This document shows positions 56,184-64,000 of a stretch of DNA of 64,000 bases, piece by piece. This DNA is from Pempheris klunzingeri (lineage: Eukaryota; Chordata; Actinopteri; Acropomatiformes; Pempheridae). The translations under genes were made by a program, and so were the position numbers. The first letter of the stretch is position 1. Each line of letters opens with the position of its first letter. Where the stretch lies: NCBI RefSeq assembly GCF_042242105.1, contig NC_092019.1, positions 26,406,828-26,470,827 of the forward strand, given 5' to 3'. The notes under the pieces are model-generated. The model was not told the DNA's origin, searched no databases, and saw only the letters and a list, made by a program, of their open reading frames with translations.

Positions 56184-59100
56184 AGTGTTGTCCTGTTGTC
56201 TTCTTTCTCTGTCAGATAATTAAATACACATTAGAGGTCTGTTTTTAAGAAGACTGGGAAACATAGATTTCCCTCTAGAATTAAAAATGGAATGGATCAC
56301 AGCAGCACTCAGCCACAGGCCATGAGCTGGATGATGGAGAGACAAAAGGCCGTGTGTGAAAGAGATGTGTGTTTATTTACTAGCAGCCTGGCCAACATGG
56401 CAGCTCTGTGCTCGAACCCGTCCTACCTGATTCCTGAAGGCATCCTGTGCAGCTGCCTGTTCACATACACATATCTGTTCTTGGAGGCCACGTGGCTGTA
56501 GGTGACTGGCAGAATCTCATCCCCAAGGCCCAGGTCATCCACCTTCACACACACACACACACACACACTTTTTAATGACTTTTTGTATTTTGAATAGTAC
56601 TTTAAATGTAGAAGTTTGCAGTTGGGTCTTATCCACGCTGCCCCATACTAATCCATCAAACCTGGATGTGTAGTGGTGTCTGGGATGTGGCTACACTCCA
56701 CACTCTACACAGTCTCCTCCAAGTTCCAAGTTTTTATTTCCAATTCAGAAACCTGCAGTTGATTTTAAAGTTTGCTTATCTTATCTTGGGCGTTTTGTTT
56801 GACTACAACATTGACATCTACCGAGTCCCTAAGGCAACAGCTATAACTTCATAAGAAGTCGTGATAAATAACAGTTTAATTATTTTAGAAGTGTGACAGA
56901 CGATCATCAGTGAACACACCGCTGACTACAGCCTCATTACCATATTGAGTGTGTTGCGTCCAACTGCCCCAGCGGGTCGGATCCCTCTCGGCCCATGTTC
57001 AAACACTGCCCCGTCTGACCTCCGGGTGGACCACAGCCAACCTCCAAAACGACTGCTAGACTCCAACACAATAACCTGGAGGAAAAAAAGAAAAAGAGAA
57101 AGTTGCATCAGCAGAAATGAAAATAGGCAGAAAGACAGTCGATAGATAAAGCCAAAGCGTTGTAGAGGTCCTCAACTCAAACGCTGCACTACAGCATTTT
57201 AGCTGCTAAATCACCAGCAGAGCTCAGAAGCTGCAGCAGAAGAGACAACATATGGACTGTCAGACTGGAGGAAGGTGCCTGCCTATGGTGTCAGACATCC
57301 AGACCAATGACAGCAGGATGAAGTTCGACAGAGGACACCAGGCGCATCAATAACTAACTAACTAATTAACAACTCCAGACCGGTGCTAATAAAGCTTCAC
57401 GACTTGAGCCATGAGCGGAAGATTCTTCTGGCAGACCTCTCATCCAAGCTTGAATCAGCACAATGTGACTCTGACTAAGTCTGTGAGCTGCTCACTCAGG
57501 AACACATTCATTTGTAACGCGCTGCCCGGCCACCTTCTGTGTCAACCACTCCTTGTTTGTGGTGGTACAGCAGCATGCTGCAGCCCGGCCCTCAGCAGGC
57601 CTGTGCTCTGTGTTACTGTGTCCGGTTCAGGTGTATTTCTACGTTACGCCTCATGTTGTGGGAGCATCAAAGGAAAGTTTGTTTTCTGTTCACCACTGAA
57701 ATATGTTTTCTTTTCAGTTTTTCGATATCTGCATGGAGGACAACTAGTATGAAGCTGCTGACTGGTCGATATGCTCTGGTCCAACCAAATTCTCATTGGT
57801 CGTACAGACACCAGTGTTACACTCATAAATAGAAATGCTCTCTTACAGCTGGGGAGGCAGTTTGTTGGTGTCATTGGGCAGAAATCCCATAATAACCTTT
57901 CATCATGTTGTATCTCAGGTGGTCTGATAGAAAACTGGCCTTGTGCGCTTCCTCTGGGCTGCTTTCAGGCTTTAGTAAGTCTACCCGGTGACAGGAGACT
58001 TTGGCCAATCACAGGTCCTCTCAGAGAGAGAGAGCGTTCCTATTGGCTGCTCTACAAAGTCTCCCTTCAGGTGTGGCTGAAAGTCTGAAGACGGACTCAT
58101 CAGACAGAGTCTGACAGAGAGGAGACAATAAGGGCAGTAAGACAGGAGTCAGAGTCACCAAGAGTCTGAGAGAGGAAGAGAAGTTCACATCATTATCCTG
58201 TAATATTTCATGTGTAGCAGTGGTTCATTAGCTGGTGTCATGGAGTAACCTTATCATCAGATCTCTTAGAAGACATCCAGATGTTACCAGCAGGTGATGA
58301 GTCCCCATGTTTAATATTGTTAATAGTTTAGCCTCCTGCTAACCATAGCCAAAGACTGCAGCTAATTCCAGTTCATGTTCATGTAGCTAATGTTGGAGCC
58401 TGAATCACAGTGCATCATGTCAAAGGGCTTCACAGGGCCACACGTCTGCAAAGACAACATGATGTTAACTGCTGCTGATAGTAGCACTGGGATCACAATC
58501 ATGATGACTGAAGCTGCCAACTTCAGTGTCCCGCGTGTATGAAGCAAACAAAACAAGTGAATATATGATTGTATGAAGTGTATAACTTCATACAGTTCAT
58601 GCAGAGTATGAAGCGCTGCATTTTCCCGTGCTCGCCTGGTGGGGGGGGCTTAGGACAGACCCGGGAGAGCTGCAGGAAGTTTTTCAAATTTTTCAAATTC
58701 TGGCTTTTTTCTTGCCTTTCCCAGATTTCAGCCTGAACTTATGCCGCAATTGGATTGAAGAGAGAAGAACATGAAGCACACGAGGAAAACATGTTACAGA
58801 TCATACTAACTGTTCGGACAAGATGGGCCATGGCTTATCATGGCTCCATTCAAAATGTCACAGAAAAAGGAAATATACATTCATCTTGTTGTGATGTAAA
58901 TGTATATTGTGTTTTTGGACCTGTATGGACAAGGAGCTTAGCGGTAGCTTCAAGAATGGAAGACAGCTGGATAAATGATTGCTTTTAGCAAGAAAATGTG
59001 TTCTGATAAGTTGGATCAGCCCTCCTACTGTTACTTTATGGTACACAGAGATCTCTGGTGCCCTCCTACATGAGAGGGCGAAGTCTGAAATTATTCATTT

Positions 59101-59599
59101 CTCAACAGTCCAGCACCAGTGTTTGCCCTGAGGGCTTCCAGGTCACTCACTTGGACTGAGGTGAGGTCGAGGGTGACGGAGCTGATCTAGGGGATCTTTA
59201 GGTGGATGATCTAGGGGATCTTTAGGCGGATGATCTAGGGGATCTTTAGGTGAAGGCTTTTTGCTCTAGTTGATTTTAAATCACTTTTCTTGTCTGTGTT
59301 TCCTGTTTCCTCCTGGTGATGTGTGCTTTTTACTGTTTGTTTATGATATTCTATGCTGTTGTACTTGTTCTATGTTACTTAAAAGGGTGAAATTAAAAAC
59401 TCCCACCTCCCACACCGCTGTCTCCCTAAGCTTTTCAGTGCAAAGAGCCCTGAAGCCTTTTGCAGTGTGGGACAGGAGCTACACATTGGCCTCAACATGC
59501 TAAATAAATGACATTTGCTATTAGAAACCACCCATCTTCCCTCTTTAAATAAACAGTATCATCCAGAAAGAGCAGCAGAGGATGTGTGAAGCATATAAC

Positions 59600-59633
<34 letters not shown>

Positions 59634-59717
59634 CTTGGTAACCTGAGGGCTCTTGCTGAGGTAGTATGATGCAGCCAAGCCCCCGATCCCCCCTCCAAGG
59701 ACTGCAACTGTGCTCAT
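52167..59717 (-). CDS. ppox: Protoporphyrinogen oxidase
   Basis: FAD enzyme of the mitochondrial inner membrane that oxidises protoporphyrinogen IX to protoporphyrin IX, the penultimate step of haem synthesis. Exons in gene order: 59634-59717, 56941-57075, 56427-56542, 55897-56029, 55663-55807, 55297-55490, 54349-54409, 53979-54097, 53482-53595, 52616-52765, 52395-52437, 52167-52303. Phases close to give 476 residues (human 477). The FAD dinucleotide motif [18 protein letters not shown] is at 4-21, followed by [15 protein letters not shown]. The C-terminal flavin segment is [16 protein letters not shown]. Intron 7 has a GC donor (AAAG|GCAAGT at 54349/54348), while all others are GT-AG. The Met at 59717 fits the family start; an upstream in-frame Met at 60026 gives an implausible extension. 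Intron 1 is 2.6 kb with no recognisable exon. The gene looks functional. Confidence 0.96.
56096..56182. repeat. (AC)n microsatellite in ppox intron 3
   Basis: About 40 AC units with a few CG interruptions at the left end. Confidence 0.95.
59184..59253. repeat. 24-bp tandem repeat in ppox intron 1
   Basis: GATCTAGGGGATCTTTAGG-G units start at 59184, 59208 and 59232, giving about 2.9 copies. Each unit carries two GATC sites. Confidence 0.9.
59602..59630. repeat. (GT)n microsatellite at the ppox exon 1 donor
   Basis: The run lies four bases past the exon 1 splice donor on the gene strand (GTAAC then ACAC...), so the intron begins almost directly with an AC repeat. Confidence 0.9.
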
Positions 59718-59833
59718 TGGCTGACTGCAAACACAACCCGGACTGAATCGCCTGCAGAGCTGGACCAGGGGGCGGGAGAGGTGAGAGCCGCTGTGCTGCT
59801 GTGACAGGGTGTGTCTGCTTCGGCAGTTCTGGT

Positions 59834-59856
59834 GATAAGATGGAAAACAGCTTATC
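59834..59856 (-). promoter_or_regulatory. Paired GATA motifs upstream of ppox
   Basis: TGATAAG at 59833-59839 on the plus strand and TGATAAG on the minus strand (CTTATCA at 59851-59857) form an inverted pair, 117-140 bp upstream of the ppox start. GATA1 regulates haem-synthesis genes in vertebrates. Whether these sites are in the promoter or the 5' UTR is unknown. Another GATAAG lies at 60737-60742. Confidence 0.4.
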
Positions 59857-60030
59857 AGACGCCTCATTCTGTGCATCCAACGGTCCACCATCACAGCTCC
59901 ACCATCACAGCTCCACCACTGTGCTCCTCCACCACTGTGCTCCTCCATCGACCACCATGATTTTTCAAGCAGGATGTCCAGCTTCAGCTTTAAAGGGCTC
60001 TGGTACACCTGGTCACCTCCTGTCACTCAC

Positions 60031-60550
60031 AGACACAGGCACAGACACACAGACAGACACAGACAGACACAGACACAGGCACAGGCACAGACACAGACAC
60101 AGACACTTCTTCTTCTTCTACTGCTGCTGCTGCTTCCAGTACTTCTTCTTCTTCTTCTTCTACTGCTGCTGCGTTCCAGTACTTCTTCTTCTACACAGAC
60201 ACACAGACAGACACAGACACAGACACACAGACACAGACACAGACCTCTGACACACAGACACACAGACACACACACAAACAGTGAAGCTACAAACGTCCGC
60301 TGTCACCTTTCATGTGACGCAACAGCCTCCTCCGCCTTCCGCGACACCAGCGACAACACTTCTTCCTCCCCCTGCTGCTGCTGCTTCCAGTACTTCTTCT
60401 TCTTCTTCTACTGCTGCTGCGTTCCAGTACTTCTTCTTCTTCTTCTACTGCTGCTGCTTCCAGTATTTCTTCTTCTTCTTCTTCTACTACTACTACTTCT
60501 ACTGCTGCTGCTGCTTCTTCTTCTACTACTGTGCTGCTTCTTCTTCTTCT
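60031..60550. repeat. Compound minisatellite: CAGACA array and TTC/CTG 36-40-bp units
   Basis: CAGACA/CAGGCA arrays at 60031-60105 and 60192-60245 alternate with units of ACTTCTTCTTCTTC + TACTGCTGCTGC + TTCCAGT. The CCAGTA marks lie at 60136, 60176, 60387, 60424 and 60460. The same hexamer makes the satellite at 774-1431. ORFs of Leu or Ser runs here are artefacts. Confidence 0.85.
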
Positions 60551-61059
60551 GTGACATTTAACGGCAGGGTGGAGCCTTACCGTTGCTCTGGTGCCCCCCT
60601 CTGGACTGGACAGTGTCCACAGTGTTAGATTTTCCCATCAGTCCTGGCGGCCCCTCTCACTGTGTGTAGTCCCGGGGCGCTGGGATGGAGGCAGCTCTCT
60701 GGGAGGATGTGGCCACGCAGGCTGTGATGTTTTGCCGATAAGGTGAAATCATCCAGAAGCAGCCTGAAGTACAAGCCGGGTTAGTTTAGCTCTGACCCCG
60801 GGTCTCTCTCATCCCCTCCCGGGGAGATCGCCCCTCCCGCTGCGGTGCTTGTTCCGGGTGGACAGAAGATGCTGTGGGCAGCGATCGAATTCTGCTTGAA
60901 TCCAAGTTAATGCAAACGAGTAATGTAGCCACAAGTTAGTGATGGTTAAGCAAGAAAGGCCAAACACTGGCTGCTGTGTAGCAAAGTGTGAACGAGCTTT
61001 CAACAGGCCCGTCAACAAATCACACACACATGCTTCAGTACCCCCCCCCCCCCCCCAAA

Positions 61060-61475
61060 AAAAAATTAGTCCATGCATTTGTCACTTCTAGGTTGGACTA
61101 TTGTAACTCCTTATTATCAGGCTGCTCCAATAAGTCCTTAAAGACTCTCCAGCTGGTCCAGAACGCTGCTGCTCCTGTTCTGACCAGAACTAAGAGAAGA
61201 GACCATATTTCTCCTGTACTGGCTTCTCTTCATTGGCTTCCAGTAAAATCTAGAATAGAATTTAAAATCCTTCTCCTCACCTACAAGGCTCTTAAGGGTC
61301 AGGCTCCATCATATCTTAAAGAGCTTATAGTACCGTACTACCCCACTAGAGCACTGTGCTCCCAGACTGCAGGTCTACTGGTGGTTCCTAAAGTCCTCTA
61401 AAGTAGTTCAGGAGGCAGAGCTTTCAGCTATCAGGCTCCTCTCCTGTGGAACCTCCTTCCAGTCTGGGTTTGGGT
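61060..61475 (+). mobile_element. L2-type LINE ORF 3' fragment
   Basis: The frame reads HAFVTSRLDYCNSLLSG, LQLVQNAAAPVLTRT, HISPVLASLHWLPVKSRIE, FKILLLTYKALKGQAPSYL. This is the well-known C-terminal end of L2-type (Maui-like) ORF2 in fish. The frame breaks near 61400, and AGAGCTTTCAGCTATCAGGC and TGTGGAACCTCCTTCCAGTC continue the same element. A C-run and an A-run (61030-61068) mark its left edge. Confidence 0.85.
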
Positions 61476-61674
61476 AGATGGATTTTTTCCTTCAGTCTAA
61501 AACTTGTCCTGGTGGGGGGTCGTGAATGACAGCAGCTGGCCTCCTACCACTCCCCCACAGCTGGAGCGACCACCAGAGAGAGGATGCTGAACACACTCCT
61601 TACTCCACTGCTCACACAACAGGGTCCACTGTGAAGGCGGGGGGGGCTGTGGCTGCTCCGACCTGTTAACACGG

Positions 61675-61860
61675 ACACAGTGGGGAGCTCTGGTTTTGTT
61701 GATTTGAGGTTGTAGGGTCATGTGTCACACATTGACCAATGGTGGCTGTAAATCTGGATCCAGGGGTGCGTTTAGCACATATAAGTGAAAACTTAAGGAC
61801 TCTGGGAAACTGAGTTCAGAGAGGGAGCCCTTTGTTTTTTCTTCAAAAGACAGAGAAATG
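61675..61860 (+). repeat. Dispersed repeat, direct copy of 9775-9955
   Basis: Same order of landmarks as at 9775-9955, with perhaps 10-15 percent difference by eye. It lies about 200 bp downstream of the L2 fragment. Confidence 0.75.
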
Positions 61861-62068
61861 TATAGTCATCACTATTTTCTAGTGGAGGCCCAACACCATC
61901 CATGGTACATTGTTCAGTACCATGATGTAGGTTTTCACAGTTCACATTAAAACACGAGAGCCCCCACAGGCAGGTTACTTCACAAGTTGTCAGTTATGGC
62001 TGAATGACATCATGTTAATGTCCTCCTAAGTTAGATGTGTCCAGGCCAGCTTCCCTGTAGGCCATCCA

Positions 62069-62215
62069 TCCATCCATCCATCCATCCATCCATCCATCAT
62101 CTGTACCGCTTATCCGTCAGGGTCGCGGGGGAGCTGGAGCCAATCCCAGCTGACTTCAGGTGAGGGGGGGGGGGGGTACACCCTGGACTGGTCGCCAGCC
62201 AACCACATGGTAGGC
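62069..62215 (-). repeat. SINE tail fragment
   Basis: Eight CATC units, then CGGGGGAGCTGGAGCCAATC and CACCCTGGACTGGTCGCCAG. It is the 3' part of the SINE at 15648-15989, in the same orientation. Confidence 0.75.
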
Positions 62216-62853
62216 TACACAATCGTCACTAATAACAATCAGCACAGGTCTGTTCTAAACATTTAAAGATGTAACGGTTGGTGTATCCATCCCATAGCAC
62301 AGTGATCAAGCCAAGAAGATGTGTGCTTCACTAAAACAAGCCCAAAGACAGGAACATTTCTGTTGGATGAAATCAGGCTGCTGCAACTTCAGCAAGTGTT
62401 TCTGTAATACAGGATGACTGACCAGTCAGCATCATAACCCCCCAGTGACAGAGACATGAACTGGACCAGCAGTGTGGTTCCAGTATACGCTTTAATACCA
62501 CAGCTCAGGTTTGATTATGGTTTACCAGTTAGTGCTCATAGTGACTGACAGTCTGACTCCAGCACGGCCTGTTCTCTTGCTTCTATGTGAGCAGACAGCG
62601 GATGATAGGGATGATAGGGTGGGGTGTATATTCATCATGTTACCTACACTTTACACTTTAACCACAAACATGACCGATGGTGGGAACAGATGTGTGACAG
62701 CTTCCTCCATCAGAGCTGTGTGTGTTCACAGCCTTACTGGCTGGATGGAGGTAGAAACCTTCCCACATCCATCAGATCAGTAAGATACTTGGAACAAAAA
62801 TCAAAATGACGACAAGGACATTTAGTTACAGACTTAGTGCTGTTAGCAGTGTT

Positions 62854-62855
<2 letters not shown>

Positions 62856-62885
<30 letters not shown>
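62856..62885. repeat. (AC)n microsatellite
   Basis: AC run of about 15 units. Confidence 0.9.
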
Positions 62886-62887
<2 letters not shown>

Positions 62888-62935
62888 TCGTTCTTGCTCT
62901 GATGTAACGTTGAGATCTCTTAATGACATCGACAA

Positions 62936-63215
62936 ATCATCCATCCATCATCTATTATCTATAGCTTATCCATCAGGGTCACAGGGGAGCTGGAGCCAAT
63001 CCCAGCTGACTTCGGGCAAGGGGGGAGGGGGTGTGTCACCTTGAACTGGTCACCGGCCAATCAGAGGACCAACATATAGAGACAGACAAACACTCACACA
63101 CACACCTACAGGAAATTCAGAGTCACCAATTAACCTGCATGTCTGTGGACTGTGGGAGGAAGATGGAGTATGAACACCCAACATGAGAACTCCACACAGA
63201 CAGAGCCCAGGTTCA
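62936..63215 (-). repeat. SINE copy, head lost
   Basis: Runs from ATCCATCCATCATCTATT through TCCCAGCTGACTTCGGG and GGACTGTGGGAGGAAGATGG to GAGAACTCCACACAGACAG. The tRNA-like head is missing. Confidence 0.75.
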
Positions 63216-63915
63216 ATGTGATAGAAAAGCAAAGTCATTGGAGTGTTTATTTCGTTCTTCAGCACATCTGTCTTCCACATGGAAATACCACCAGTTAATC
63301 CGTCTCACCGGGGGGGACGATCCTCACCCCCTGCCGGATTAGACAGAGGTGGCGTCATTCCTCCCGAAAAGCATCACACAAAAAACACAACTATTCAACA
63401 AACATGTGACAAAAAAGTAATAAGAAAGCTTACCTGATCGTACATATAGGACAGAAGGAGAAAGGGAAAAGGAGAAGATCAGGAGGGGATCAGGAGGAGA
63501 GCAGGAGATCAGGAGATCAGGAGCAGGGCAGGAGGCCTCCTGTCCCTGTGTTTTAGTTGCACATGTGAAGCCTCCAGCAGCTTGATGTGGAGGACATGAT
63601 GTGTTCACTGGTCATGTCTGAGGGTCGGTGGTTTGGTGTGACGCTGGCTGACACTCATGCGGAGCAGCCAGACGCTCTCACAGGTGCACAAGCAGCAACA
63701 TAAAAGTGTAAAAGTGTGCACTTTGTAGTTAAATGGTTGTGTGAATACATTCGGTTCATGATGGAATATTTCATAACAAGCAGCTGACACACATATTCAG
63801 GCCAGTGGCTTCCTGCTGAAACATGGCACACAAGACACATCTGAGAAATACGAGACCTGCCTGAACCAGAACTGTGTGCCACAAATGCAGCCACTAGTGT
63901 AAATGGTGGTCCTGA

Positions 63916-64000
63916 GGGCCCTGTGTGGGCCCTGTGTGGGCCCTGTGCAGGCCCTGTGCGGGCCCTCTGTGGGCCCTGTGTGGGCCCTGTGTGGGCCCTG
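63916..64000. repeat. 11-bp tandem repeat running off the window
   Basis: Unit GGGCCCTGTGT, seven full copies plus a partial one, with four substitutions in the middle copies. Each unit includes the palindrome GGGCCC. The array continues beyond base 64000. Confidence 0.9.

Larger units (their letters stand above)
59718..64000. other. Right flank beyond ppox
   Basis: It contains the presumed ppox 5' UTR and promoter, a TTC/CTG and CAGACA minisatellite (60031-60550), a GC-rich block at about 60580-60880, a LINE 3' fragment, two SINE pieces and a tandem at the window edge. I see no other gene. The stretch 63220-63900 holds nothing recognisable. Confidence 0.55.

Noticed and set aside
57411..57752. 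113-codon ORF in ppox intron 1
   Set aside because: No known domain, no matching splice context, and not in the ppox frame.
59559..60026. Upstream Met at 60026 as the ppox start
   Set aside because: It adds about 100 residues of low similarity. The Met at 59717 places the FAD motif exactly where the family has it and gives a 476-residue protein.
60119..60561. Leu/Ser/Phe/Cys-rich ORFs
   Set aside because: Products of TTC and CTG runs in the minisatellite.

Overview
The window is nuclear DNA from a ray-finned fish, most likely a teleost. The evidence is multi-exon genes with GT/AG introns and human-like exon phases, together with repeats that are typical of teleosts. These include Tc1/mariner, L2-, jockey- and L1-type LINE fragments, a tRNA-headed SINE with a GGAT-type tail, and long CA, CAGACA and CTGT satellites. 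I see no bacterial or viral genome, no CRISPR array and no operon-like clustering.

Four protein-coding genes can be reconstructed end to end, and every splice phase closes. (1) A ZP3-family egg-coat glycoprotein gene lies at 20956-28449 (+). It has 8 exons and 856 residues, with a normal ZP module followed by an unusually long acidic last exon. (2) aldh2, mitochondrial aldehyde dehydrogenase, lies at 30661-42744 (-). It has 13 exons and 518 residues. (3) rbm42, an RRM protein, lies at 44693-51157 (+). It has 11 coding exons and 403 residues. (4) ppox, protoporphyrinogen oxidase of haem synthesis, lies at 52167-59717 (-). It has 12 exons and 476 residues, and one intron has a GC donor. aldh2 and rbm42 are divergent, with about 1.9 kb between their start codons. 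rbm42 and ppox converge tail to tail, with about 1 kb between their stop codons. The four genes have unrelated functions (egg envelope, aldehyde detoxification, RNA binding, haem synthesis), and I infer no shared pathway from their proximity.

The left third (1-20955) holds no gene I can support. It is repeat-rich: a 0.66-kb CAGACA/CAGGCA hexamer satellite, a Ty3/gypsy pol relic, a LINE reverse-transcriptase relic that has lost its catalytic segment, a nearly complete Tc1-like element with two in-frame stops (12431-14070), a SINE, a CpG-rich block with a joined E-box/CRE, and a 1.2-kb CTGT satellite that ends just before the ZP3-like promoter. The right end (59718-64000) holds the probable ppox promoter with paired GATA motifs, a TTC/CTG minisatellite, an L2-like LINE 3' end, SINE pieces, and an 11-bp tandem repeat that runs off the window.

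I did not find a convincing new biological system. The points most worth a second look are the ZP3-like protein with its 490-residue acidic tail, the ppox GC-AG intron with GATA motifs upstream, CTCF-like motifs carried inside a transposon-like repeat in the ZP3-like gene, a roughly 0.5-kb inverted repeat between aldh2 and rbm42, and a cleanly datable nested insertion at 29256-29563. Repeat family names are from memory of teleost repeats and were not searched.
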